The notes under the pieces are model-generated. The model was given only the letters and a program-made list of their open reading frames with translations. It ran no database searches and was not told the DNA's origin. From assembly GCA_017551705.1 (NCBI GenBank), contig JAFZLA010000041.1, positions 1 to 64,000 on the forward strand: a stretch of DNA of 64,000 bases, written 5' to 3'. Shown one piece after another: positions 31,534 to 41,000 of the stretch (the stretch's first letter is position 1; every line of letters begins with the position of its first letter). The translations under genes and the position numbers were made by a program. Source of the DNA: Treponema sp. GTDB lineage: Bacteria > Spirochaetota > Spirochaetia > Treponematales > Treponemataceae.

Positions 31534-32541
31534 ATGAAAAAAAACATTTTCAAACTTCTTGCCGCATTGTTGGCGCTGGCCTTTTTGTCGGCCTGCTCAA
31601 AAAAAGTCGCCAAGGACGATTACGGAATTTACAGCGACTTTGACAGCGCTTTGAGCGCGGCGCAAAAGAGCGGCAAAAATGTTCTTTTGTATTTTACAAA
31701 GCTCGAAGACGGCGGCTTTAACGAAAAAATTGTAAACGACGTTCTCCACGCAAGCGACTACAACCAAGTTTTTGCAAACGAGTTTGAAACATGCTGGCTT
31801 GATTTTAGCCGCGAGCGCTTTTCTAAAAAGTCCGAAAGTTTCAACGAAGCGCAAAACGACCGCGACATGAACACCGCCGTCATTTACGGTTTGGAAACCG
31901 CTCCGACCTTGATGATTTTGACAAAGCAGGGTTATGTGATTACAAGCGTCAGCTACTTGCCGGCGGAGAACCCCCAAGACTTGTCAAAAATCGTCGAGTT
32001 TGAGCGCAAAAACATCGACGACATGGACAAGCTGCTTGCCCAAATCGACCAGGCCAAAGGCCTTGACCGCGTTGCAAAAATCGACGAGTTGTTTGAGCAG
32101 ACAAAAGCCAATTACCGCTACCAGCTGCGCGCCTTGAGCGACCAAGTCATTAAGCTTGACAAAAAGAACGAGTCCGGCTTGGTAGGAAAGCACTTGCTTG
32201 CCCGCGCCTCCACAAAGGCGATGGAATGCTACTTGCGCCGCCAGCCCGACAAGGCCGTCGAATGCTATTTGGAGCCGTTAAAGTCCAAGTTCCTTTCTGT
32301 AGAAGAAAAACAGCGCAGTTATTTTGCGGCGGCTTACATCACAGGAAAGAACGACATGAGCGTGGCCAACTCCAAAAAAATCATCGAATACCTAAACGCG
32401 GCCATCGAATTGGACCAGCAATCAGAGCTGGCCGAACGCTGCCGCTTTTTGCTTGAGCGCCAAGAAAAGATTTTGGCCAACCAAATAGAGACCGAAGCCA
32501 AGAAAGCGGAAGAGTCCGCCGCGGAGAACAGCGCGGAATAA
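31534..32541 (+). CDS. Lipoprotein with thioredoxin-like fold
   Basis: This 335-aa protein has a lipobox (FLSAC) after a short signal and a thioredoxin-like domain (about 30-150: AQKSGKNVLLYFTKLEDGG ... VIYGLETAPTLMILTKQG). The usual CxxC is absent, so it is not a classical disulfide reductase. The remainder is helical, possibly TPR-like (CYLRRQPDKAVECYLEPL), ending in an Ala/Glu-rich tail. ATG 31534 is preferred to 31528 because AAGGA lies 6 nt before it. It starts 9 bp after purL and its stop overlaps the next start (TAATG). Function unknown. Confidence 0.7.
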   Translation: MKKNIFKLLAALLALAFLSACSKKVAKDDYGIYSDFDSALSAAQKSGKNVLLYFTKLEDGGFNEKIVNDVLHASDYNQVFANEFETCWLDFSRERFSKKSESFNEAQNDRDMNTAVIYGLETAPTLMILTKQGYVITSVSYLPAENPQDLSKIVEFERKNIDDMDKLLAQIDQAKGLDRVAKIDELFEQTKANYRYQLRALSDQVIKLDKKNESGLVGKHLLARASTKAMECYLRRQPDKAVECYLEPLKSKFLSVEEKQRSYFAAAYITGKNDMSVANSKKIIEYLNAAIELDQQSELAERCRFLLERQEKILANQIETEAKKAEESAAENSAE

Positions 32542-33845
32542 TGAGCCAACCACCGTCTGCATCCGACATATCGATACCCGCTTTAGTAATTTCGGCGGCG
32601 GTTCTTATAACGCTTTCGACGCTCTTTTCGATAAGCGAAAGCGCCTTTTTGTCTGTCAATAAACTGCGCCTTAGAGTAAGGTGCAGGGCAGGAAACAAGC
32701 GCGCCTTGCGCGTGGCAAAATTGTTAAAGCGCAAGGAGCGGATGATAAACACGCTGCTTGTGTCAAACGATTTGGTCAACGTAATGCTCAGCGCGATTCT
32801 TACCGCTTTTGCGTTGAAGGTTTTTGGCAGCAAGGCTATCGCAATCACAACTTTTGCAACCACCCTTTTGCTTTTGGTTTTTGGCGAAATCACTCCCAAG
32901 GCCATCAGCACCCGCCATCCAGATCCAATCGCGTACGCTTTGAGCGGCTTTGTGCAATTTGTCGTAGTCGTCATGCGGCCTGTAGTTTTGGTCTTTACCG
33001 CGGTGTCGCGCTTTGTTCTTTTTTTGCGGGGAATCAAGGTAAAGAACCAAGCCGAAACCTTTACCGTCGAGGACATAAAGACATTTTTGGACGTCAGCGC
33101 CGAAAGCGGAATCATCGAGCACGGCGAAAAAAATTTGATGAACCGCGTCTTTAAATTTAAAGACCTTGAGGCGCAAGACATAATGATTCCGCGCAAGCAA
33201 ATCACTTTTGTTCACATCGACGACAGCTACGACAAAGTTTTGGAGTTGAGCAAGCGCACATTGTTCTCGCGCTTTCCGGTTTATCGCCGCGACATAGACG
33301 ACATCGTCGGAACGGTTTACATAAAAGACTTGCTTTTTTATTCCGGCGACAAAAGCAAATTTTCTTTGCGGAACGTTATGAGGCCGCCGCTCTTTATTCT
33401 CGAAACAAAAAATATGTCGTCAACCCAACAGATTTTGCGCGAAAACCGGCAGACGATGGCGATTGTGGTGGACGAGTATTCGGGCACCGAAGGCGTTTTG
33501 ACCAAAGAAGACATCGCCGCTGAAATGTTCGGAGCGGGCATATCGGAATTTTCTAAATCAGGAAACCATTCGACAGCGATTCCAAGCGACAAAAACGAAT
33601 TTGAGATTGAAGGAACAACCCGCTTGTCCGACATAAACGAAGCGCTGCGAATAAATCTTAGCTCTGAGATTAACGAAAGCGTCGGCGGCTGGATCATGGA
33701 AAAAATCGGCCGCATCGCCGACCGCGGCGACAAGGCAAAGGCCGAGGGCTGGAATTTTGTCGTGCAATCAATGGACGGCATGAGAATCCAAAGCGTAAAA
33801 ATGATTCGCGACAGCGGCGAGCCAAAGGCGGAGGACGACGAATGA
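32541..33845 (+). CDS. CorC/HlyC-type CNNM-CBS membrane protein (first copy)
   Basis: This 434-aa protein has the CNNM (DUF21) membrane domain (about 10-185, with SISESAFLSVNKLRLR and FGEITPKAIS), a pair of CBS domains (about 205-330; DIMIPRKQITFV) and a C-terminal CorC_HlyC domain (FEIEGTTRLSDINEAL). Family members are linked to magnesium or cobalt export. It is translationally coupled to the lipoprotein before it and to the paralogue after it. Confidence 0.87.
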   Translation: MSQPPSASDISIPALVISAAVLITLSTLFSISESAFLSVNKLRLRVRCRAGNKRALRVAKLLKRKERMINTLLVSNDLVNVMLSAILTAFALKVFGSKAIAITTFATTLLLLVFGEITPKAISTRHPDPIAYALSGFVQFVVVVMRPVVLVFTAVSRFVLFLRGIKVKNQAETFTVEDIKTFLDVSAESGIIEHGEKNLMNRVFKFKDLEAQDIMIPRKQITFVHIDDSYDKVLELSKRTLFSRFPVYRRDIDDIVGTVYIKDLLFYSGDKSKFSLRNVMRPPLFILETKNMSSTQQILRENRQTMAIVVDEYSGTEGVLTKEDIAAEMFGAGISEFSKSGNHSTAIPSDKNEFEIEGTTRLSDINEALRINLSSEINESVGGWIMEKIGRIADRGDKAKAEGWNFVVQSMDGMRIQSVKMIRDSGEPKAEDDE

Positions 33846-35110
33846 ACTGGTCAAAAATCATTTGCACGTCCGGCCTCTTGATGTTCTTGGTTTGGCTTAT
33901 CGCTTTTTTTGCGGGAAGCGAAACCGCGTTTTTGTCAATGACAAATATCCGCGTCCGAAAAATGCTCCGCGCCCACAAAGCCGGCGCCAAAAGAGTGGCC
34001 CGCCTGCGCTCCGACATGGACAGCGTTTTGACTGTTGTCCTTATTGGAATAAATTTTATTAACACGCTTGCGTCTTCCATCGCCACCGCGCTGGCCATAG
34101 AGCTGGTGGGCAACAAGGGCGTGGCCATCGCAACCGCCGCCATAACTTTTTTTGTCACAGTCTTTGGCGAAATCATTCCCAAAACTGTGGCTGGCCTTGA
34201 CGACAGGACCGACAAAATCGCCGCGCTAAATTCCGTTCCGCTTGAAATGTTAAAGTACGCATTCTGGCCGGTAGTCTGGATTTTTTCGCGCATTTCAAAG
34301 GCGACGGCTTTTGTCGTAGAAAAAATTTGGAAGCGCAACGACGCCATCATCCAAGAAGGCGAACTAAAAACTTTGATTCAAGCCGGAGCGGATGACGGCG
34401 CCTTGGAAAAATCCGAGAAAAAAATGCTGGACAAAATTTTGGAAATCTCCGACCTTACAGTCCACAACATAATGAAACACCGTTCCCTGGTGACTTACAT
34501 AAAAGAGAGCGACACAAGGGCGACTGTCGTGGAGGCCTTTAAAAATTCTGGCTACTCGCATTTGCCAGTCTACAAGGAGTCAAAGGAAAACGTTACCGGC
34601 GTCTTGTATTACAAGGACGTTTTGTTCGAAAAACAATTGCAGGGCGCGTTCTTTATCGTTGATTACATGAGCTCGCCTCTTTATGTTCCCGAAACTTTTT
34701 CGGTAATAGAATTGATTCAAACCTTAAAAAAAGAAAACCGTTCCTTTGCCGTCGCCCTTGACGAACAGGGAGCAACCGCAGGAATCGTAACCCTTGACGA
34801 CGTGATGCGCGGCTTGTTTGGCCGCATGAGCGACGCGGGAAACAAGCACCAAGAAGTCCCTGCGGAAGAAAGAATAAAAATCATTTCGTCAAAAGAATTT
34901 TTGCTGCCCGGCGACATGCGCTTGGGCGACCTTAACGCAATACTAAACTTGAATCTTTCCAGCGAAAACTTTGACACGCTGGCCGGATTTTTGATGGAAA
35001 AGTTTGACTCGCTTCCATCCTCCGGGGAAGCGCTCCGAATTGGCCGGGCGCTTTTTGTGGTCGAAGACCAATCCCAGCGAAGAATAAAAACGGTCAGAAT
35101 AAAATTTTAA
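33842..35110 (+). CDS. CorC/HlyC-type CNNM-CBS membrane protein (second copy)
   Basis: This 422-aa paralogue of the preceding protein has the same order: CNNM domain (GSETAFLSMTNIRVRKM, FGEIIPKTVAG), CBS pair (about 195-320) and CorC_HlyC end. Identity to the first copy is moderate by eye, so this is an old duplication. Its ATG overlaps the stop of the first copy (ATGA), which favours equal expression and perhaps a heterodimer. Its stop touches the stop of the convergent kinase-like gene with no intervening base. Confidence 0.87.
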   Translation: MNWSKIICTSGLLMFLVWLIAFFAGSETAFLSMTNIRVRKMLRAHKAGAKRVARLRSDMDSVLTVVLIGINFINTLASSIATALAIELVGNKGVAIATAAITFFVTVFGEIIPKTVAGLDDRTDKIAALNSVPLEMLKYAFWPVVWIFSRISKATAFVVEKIWKRNDAIIQEGELKTLIQAGADDGALEKSEKKMLDKILEISDLTVHNIMKHRSLVTYIKESDTRATVVEAFKNSGYSHLPVYKESKENVTGVLYYKDVLFEKQLQGAFFIVDYMSSPLYVPETFSVIELIQTLKKENRSFAVALDEQGATAGIVTLDDVMRGLFGRMSDAGNKHQEVPAEERIKIISSKEFLLPGDMRLGDLNAILNLNLSSENFDTLAGFLMEKFDSLPSSGEALRIGRALFVVEDQSQRRIKTVRIKF

Positions 35111-35740
35111 TTAGGCCTTGGCCGCTGCGACGATAAGGTCGGCGGTACCTTCGATTCCGGCAAAAGAGCTGTTGACAAGCATGTCGTAATGCTCGTAGGC
35201 GCCCCATGTCCATTCGGTAAAGGTGTTGTAGTGGTTTGCGCGGCGCTTGTTGACTTGCGTTATCGTTTTTTTGGCGTCTTTTTCGGGAATCTTGTAGGCC
35301 TCGATTACGCGCTTTATGCGGTCGTCGGGATTTGCGTAAATAAAAAGCTTTAGGATTTGGCTGTCGTCAAATTCTTGGCTTGCGTGAAGCATGTAGTCCG
35401 CGCAACGGCCCACAATCACGCAAGGCGACTCTTTGGCCACTTTAAGAATGATTGTCCTTTGGGCGTTGTATATTTGGTCAACCAAGGGCAGCGTGTTGGG
35501 CGTTGTCGCCGTGGCGTAGTTTGATGAATATGTGGAGCCCAGCATCATGTTGTAAAGCCAGCCGCTAGAAAGGCTTTGCTCGCTCTTTTCGATGAACTTG
35601 GGCGAAAGTCCGCTTTCGTCGGCGGCCAAATCTATCAGCTGCTTGTCGTAATATTTATAGCCAAGCTTTTCGGCCACCAACTTTCCAATGGCGCTTCCTC
35701 CGCTTCCGTACTCGCGGCTTATTGTTATGATTTTTTTCAT
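35111..35740 (-). CDS. Cytidylate-kinase-like family protein
   Basis: This 209-aa P-loop protein belongs to the cytidylate kinase-like group (Pfam cytidylate kinase-2). It has ITISREYGSGGSAIGKLVAEKLGYKYYDKQLI at the N-terminus (P-loop residues 8-19) and a CVIVGRCADYML Walker-B-like segment. The group is distinct from housekeeping Cmk and its substrate is not established. The gene has no overlap with the oppositely transcribed CNNM gene, but their stop codons are adjacent. Confidence 0.85.
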   Translation of the reverse strand: MKKIITISREYGSGGSAIGKLVAEKLGYKYYDKQLIDLAADESGLSPKFIEKSEQSLSSGWLYNMMLGSTYSSNYATATTPNTLPLVDQIYNAQRTIILKVAKESPCVIVGRCADYMLHASQEFDDSQILKLFIYANPDDRIKRVIEAYKIPEKDAKKTITQVNKRRANHYNTFTEWTWGAYEHYDMLVNSSFAGIEGTADLIVAAAKA

Positions 35741-35808
35741 GTTTACCTCTCAAAATTTTGTGGGAACATTATAGCGCGCTTTGCGTGATTTTGCTATAGG
35801 AATGTTGT

Positions 35809-35851
35809 TATGGCTATTTTGCTTGACAATATAGCCATAGCGGTTTAGAAT
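35809..35851 (+). promoter_or_regulatory. Promoter/operator of the Phd-PIN module
   Basis: TTGACA (35823-35828), 17-bp spacer, TAGAAT (35846-35851). Inverted repeats TATGGCTAT (35809-35817) and ATAGCCATA (35831-35839) flank the -35, the expected place for the antitoxin to bind. Confidence 0.7.
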
Positions 35852-35879
35852 AAACAAGAGCTTGCGCAAGGAGGCTATG

Positions 35880-36182
35880 ATGAACGCAGTTCCAATTTTT
35901 GAGGCAAAGAACAAATTGCCGTTTTTTATCCATCAGGCTGAAGAATCGGGGCCCGTTTTTATCTCGCGAAGGGACCAAACCGTCGCGGTCATTGTTTCTA
36001 TGGACGACTTTAACCGTATGTCAAAAAAGCGCAAGCCCACGATTGTAGAAAGAGCCCAAGCCCTTAGAAAACAGTATGACGCAACTCTGACCGATGAGGA
36101 AATAGACAGAATTTTTTCTGAAGCGCGCGACAATTCCGTGGACACTTACGACTCGAATGTTTTTGACGGAGTGTTTGACTGA
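35880..36182 (+). CDS. Phd/YefM-family antitoxin
   Basis: This 100-aa protein begins MNAVPIFEAKNKLPFFIHQ, the Phd/YefM DNA-binding fold, with FISRRDQTVAVIVSMDDF in the central strand region. The C-terminal half (DEEIDRIFSEARDN) should wrap the toxin. ATG 35880 is 5 nt from AAGGAGG; the overlapping ATG at 35877 is too close. The stop overlaps the toxin start (TGATG). Confidence 0.82.
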   Translation: MNAVPIFEAKNKLPFFIHQAEESGPVFISRRDQTVAVIVSMDDFNRMSKKRKPTIVERAQALRKQYDATLTDEEIDRIFSEARDNSVDTYDSNVFDGVFD

Positions 36183-36643
36183 TGGAAGACTTTGGCATAA
36201 CCGACGACGAGGCTCCCCATTACCTTTTGGACTCCAACATCGTGTCCGAAATAATAAAGGCCGACGCCAACTATGACGTGATAAAAAAACTTTCGGAACA
36301 CAGTTCCGATTGCGCAATTTGCGCTCCCGTTTGGCAGGAACTGATGTTCGGAATGTTGCGCTTGCAAGATGGCGCAAAAAAAAGCTTCCTTGCAAAATTT
36401 ATTCAAGATGAAGTTCCTGGCGACTTTAAGATTTTAAACTACACAAAAAAGTCGGCGGAGATTCATGCCGACCTGCGCGTCAAGCTTGAAAAACTAGGAA
36501 AGCCCACGCAATTCTCTGACAGCATGATCGCCGCCATAGCCTTGGCCAACCGCATGATTTTGGTCACCGGCAACACCCGCCATTTTGAAGCCATCCAAGA
36601 GGTCAGCGATTTGCAAGTGGAGAATTGGTTTTTTGGGGAATGA
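36182..36643 (+). CDS. PIN-domain ribonuclease toxin (VapC-like)
   Basis: This 153-aa PIN-domain protein has the acidic catalytic set: D in YLLDSNIVSEI (about 17), E in PVWQELMFG (about 54), D in QFSDSMIAAIA (about 112) and a downstream Asn/Arg in VTGNTRHF. Such toxins cleave tRNA or rRNA. Pairing a PIN toxin with a Phd-type antitoxin is common. A perfect hairpin follows 3 bp after its stop. Confidence 0.88.
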   Translation: MEDFGITDDEAPHYLLDSNIVSEIIKADANYDVIKKLSEHSSDCAICAPVWQELMFGMLRLQDGAKKSFLAKFIQDEVPGDFKILNYTKKSAEIHADLRVKLEKLGKPTQFSDSMIAAIALANRMILVTGNTRHFEAIQEVSDLQVENWFFGE

Positions 36644-36645
36644 AA

Positions 36646-36685
36646 AAATCGCGCCACCTGCTTCAAAAACAGAGTGGCGCGATTT
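36646..36685 (+). terminator. Terminator of the Phd-PIN operon
   Basis: AAATCGCGCCAC (36646-36657) pairs perfectly with GTGGCGCGATTT (36674-36685), with a 16-nt loop. It may also serve the convergent pseudogene. Confidence 0.7.
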
Positions 36686-36721
36686 GTCCGCAAGGGCAGT
36701 TAAAACCTACTTGGTTTACCG

Positions 36722-37914
36722 CTAATAGCCTAACTCGTCTTTTATATGCCGCTTAAAATCTGCAATAGCGTCAGCCTTAGACTTTTCACCGTTTACAAAA
36801 GATCCAACAGCTTCGCCCCAAAATTGCTCAATACTTTGGTCCGTCGCTTGAGGAAGCGCACCATTTACATTTTGAGCAAGAGCGGCAAACTCTGCGTAAC
36901 TGTTCTGACCATTGAGGAAGGGCTCTGTGTATGTGTCTTTGATGGCATTAATAACATTGGTGTTGGCCACTATGTTGTTAATGACCGTACCGGACGTTCC
37001 TGTAGATTTGACCCACTTTTTTAAGAATTCATCGTCTGCCGTTACAAATTTGACGAACTCTTTTGCCAATTTTGGGACCTTTGTCCCCTTGTAGGCGCAA
37101 AGCCATTCACCGCCCCAGCGGTAGCTTGCAGGACCGGCTATCATGCCCCAGTCGCCGGCTGTGTTGCCAGCATTAGGCTTAAGATTTGCGGTAAATTTAT
37201 CCGAAGAAAGAAAAGTTCCAAATACTTCTACAGGCTTTCCAGCTTCGTTTTTTAGCTCGCCCTTGAAGCCTGCGTACCAGCCTTGTGACCATTGTTCCTG
37301 GCGTCCTTCAAGTCCTTCGCCCTTGAGAGTCTTGGCCATTTCCATGTAGTCTTCCATGGCCCGGTCAAGAACCAACTTGCCATTTTGAATCCACGGCCCA
37401 CTGCGGGAACCATAGAACGGCTGGAACAAGTCGCCGGTTGCAGAAAGAATTACGCACTTTCCGCCAGAGGCCTTTTTAAGATCACGGGCTGTCTTGAGGA
37501 ATGTGTCCCAGTTGATGAAAGCCTTCTGAACTGTGGTCGGATCAGCGCTTCCGAGGTACTTCTTGGCCAATGAGCGGCGTCCAGTTTTGTAGAAAACTGG
37601 CTTTTGTCGACTAAAGTAAAATCAACCGTCACGCCTGTATGTTCAGGCTTATAATAATCATTTATTATTGTTTTAAGGTCATCGGAACAAGACCACACAA
37701 CCAAAGTTGTTCCTTCTTGTTCAGGCTGGGCAGTACCATTGCCGCCTCCCGTAGTGTCAGAGCCACCCCCTGTAGTGTCAGATCCGCCTCCAGCATTCTC
37801 AGTTCCGCTGCCTGCTGAACCGCTTGAGCCGCCCGCAGAATTTGAGCAACCAAAAAAGCCAGCGACCAATCCAAAAATCGCAACCGCCACAACTGTCTTT
37901 AAAACTTTTTTCAT
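36722..37914 (-). pseudogene. ABC sugar-type solute-binding lipoprotein gene with internal deletion
   Basis: The N-terminal part (ATG 37914, GGAGGG ribosome binding site) codes a signal with lipobox FFGC, a repeated GGGSDTT linker and the start of a family-1 solute-binding fold (TTLVVWSCSDD ... KSQFSTKLDAA). At about 37585 the frame breaks, and a second frame continues LAKKYLGSADPTTVQKAF to a normal C-terminus (DAIADFKRHIKDELGY). Members of this family have roughly 80-100 residues between these two points (ligand-site helix and strands), which are missing here. So an internal deletion with a frame change has inactivated the gene. No ABC permease genes are adjacent. Confidence 0.8.
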
Positions 37915-37939
37915 AAAAGCCCTCCAAATTTTTTCTTCT

Positions 37940-37969
37940 ATAATACCCCCCCCCATAAGAGATTGTCAA
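37940..37969 (-). promoter_or_regulatory. Promoter with G9 tract in the spacer
   Basis: On the minus strand: TTGACA (37969-37964), 18-bp spacer holding nine consecutive G (37954-37946), TATTAT (37945-37940). Loss of one G would give the optimal 17-bp spacing, so the promoter is a candidate for slipped-strand phase variation. Confidence 0.7.
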
Positions 37970-38021
37970 TAATTTTTTGTGGCTTTTAAGAATTTGTCCG
38001 CAAAGAAAGCGGGTTGCGTTA

Positions 38022-41000
38022 TCACCTGTAGCGGACGATGCGGGCGCCGGCGTTTTCCCATCTTTCTTCGGGACCGTTTACAACCAGACGGGTGGAAACT
38101 TCGCAGCCAGTGGAGCCGTAATTCCACGCGCCGCCGCGCAGCATGCGTTTTGCGCCTGACGAAGGGCCGGTCAAAGCAGTGCTTTTTGTTATTTCATAAA
38201 TAGTAAAACTTCCCCATTCCCCTTCGCCGCCCCAGTCCCAGCAAACTTCCCAAAGGTTTCCGGACATATCGTAAAGGCCAAGCGTGTTGGGTTGTTCTTT
38301 GGTCATAACTAAATGAGGCTTTCCTTCCAAGGTATAAGATGCTCCGCCCACGCCGCTGTTTTCGCTGTACCAAGCGACATCGCCAACTACATCGCCTCCG
38401 CTATACATAGTTTGCGAACCATCCAAATTTCCGCCGCGCGCAAGATATTCCCATTCAATTTCGGTTGGGATGCGCCAGCCGCAGCAAGGGTTGTCTTCAT
38501 CCATCTTCGCGCAACGGATGGCGTTCCACTTGGCGTTGTTCGCATAAGGGCCGCAATATTTTCCGCCGTCTTCCAAAATGTCGGGCCATTTGCTTGGATT
38601 TGTTTCGCCGTCCAAACTGTAGGCCGGAGTCAAGCCTTCCGCTAAACTTCGCAAGTTGCAGTAAACAATCATGTCGTACCATGAAACATAATAAGCCGGA
38701 TAATTGTCGCCGACGCCATATCTTGCGACGGGTTGTTTGCCGGAATGCGCGTAATAGCAATACCTTTGGAACTCTCCCTGCGTCAACTCATGGACGCCTG
38801 CAAGCATATTCAGAATCGCAACCTCTCTGTCTTTTATAAACACTTGAGAGCCGTCAAAGTTTTCTGAAAAAGTCCTGTGACAATAATTCGACTTTACATA
38901 TTCCGAATCTTTAATTGCATTTGCGTTTGAGCCTGAAACGCTCCATCCCACTTGATACTTAGTGCTTTGCGTTATGGCAAATTTTTTGGCGCATGCCAAA
39001 AGGCTTTCCCCGCTTACAGAACTGGAAGAAATCAGCGGGACTCCGGCTACAAACGAACTTTCGAAACTAATGTTTGGGGTTATGCGACCTGTAAAATCTC
39101 CGTCCAAAGCGCTTGAAAGCTCAATTATGTTGTCGTTGCTCGGAAAATATATGTCGTTCGAAGCGGTTTTGCCATAGGGAATCGTAATTGAGCCGCCAAT
39201 AGAAAAAGAGCCTTTATTGTAAACCGCTCCGCCGCCGTTGGGGTATTCGGAAGACGCGGCGTTTTCGCTAAGGCAAGCCAACGCGTCAAGTTTTAATGTT
39301 CCATAATTATAAACGCCGCCGCCGGATTCAGCCGAGTTGTAGGAAACTGTTCCAGCCATAATAGTTACAGAATGCGAGGCTGTGTTGTAAATGCCTCCGC
39401 CATACTCGCTGGCCGTGTTGCCGCTTATTGCGCCGCCGCTAACGAGCAAAGTTCCGCTGTTGTAAACGCCGCCGCCAAGTTTTGCGGAATTGCCCTTTCC
39501 GCTCTGGCCGATTGTCGCTCCAGCTGGAAGCGTCAGTTGATTTGAGCACGCGTTGTATATGGCGCCGCCGCTTCCTGCAATGGTTCCGTCACTTGCCGCG
39601 CAAGAGTTTTTGTCAAAAGTTCCCTTTATCGCTGCAGTTTGCGTAGAACTGCTTGAAATGTAAAGGCCGCCTCCGCAAGAAGAGCTGCCCACCGCCCTAT
39701 TGCAAGAAATAGAAGTGTCCGCGTCGGAAGAAGAAAGCGTTCCTTGTTTTAAATAGATTCCGCCGCCTTCTCCGCTCGCAGCCCCCTTGCCTATTGCCCC
39801 GTTATTTTTGATGCTGGAGTTTACAAGCTTAATCGTATTGTTTGCCACATAGACGCCTCCGCCGCTGGACGCGCAATTGTAACTTACAGACGTGTTGGTT
39901 AACGTAACGGTTTTGGCGGAGTCGATGTAAATGCCGCCGCCATAATTTTGGGCATAGTTTGAATTGCTGCTTTCGCTTGCGCCGCTGTCTTGGATAGAAT
40001 TTTTTCCTATTAAGCATGAATCAAGCTTGACAACGGCGTTGGCGCCTTTGACATAAATGCCGCCGCCGTTTCCTTTGCCTGTCGTGCTGGAGCTTGCCTT
40101 GCAACCCCTAACGGTCGCATCTGTTAGGTCAATCGTTCCGGCGCACCAAATGCCGCCGCCGCAAGAAACTGTGGTTTCGCAATCCTCGATGACAAGGCCC
40201 TGCGCAGATTCAAGACTGGCGCCTTCCTTGACAGTAATGCCGCCGCCAGTGTCATCATCGCCGGTCAGGCTGCTGGCGACAATGCAATTGTCCATCGTCA
40301 ACTTTCCGGCGGCGACGGTTATTCCGCTGGAAAAGCAAAAGGCCAGGTTCTTAAATGTAGAGTCCTGGGAGCTTGACGTGATGTAATCAACTTGGCCTTG
40401 GCCGTCGACCGCCCAATAAGCGATTGGATTTGTTCCCACAACCAAAACTTTTGTGTCGGAATCAAGCGTGGCGTCGTCCTGGCCTTCTGTCTCCGCGCCA
40501 ATCGTAACATTGCCCTGCACGTTTATCGTATAAGTCTTTGAAGAATCCGCGGCGGCAAGGCCTTTTGCAATTTCAAAGGCTCGGCGCAAGCTTGCTACGG
40601 GAGCGTATATTGTTCCGTCGTTGGCATCGTCGGCGATAGAATTGTCAACCAAGCCTTTTCCGCCAAGCCAAATTCCAGTGTCGGCAACAGTTTGCGCGGA
40701 GACCAAATCGCCGCTTGATATTTGGACAACGCCGCCTGTTTTTATGTAAGGGGCTTTGCCTACAAAAACGCTTGTAATAAGGTTTGAATAAACGTTGGCC
40801 TTTTCGACAATGGCGTAAATGGGTTTGTCATCGCTGTCAAAAAAAACAATCTTTATGTCGTAAGCGCCAGGATCCAGCGAACCCTTGCTGAACGTTTTGC
40901 TTGTCAAAGAAATGTCGGTTTCTGTTGAGTCAGTCTCTCCAAACTTTGAGCAAAAAACTTTTATGCCGCCCACATCAACGTCATCTTCATAAGATAACGC

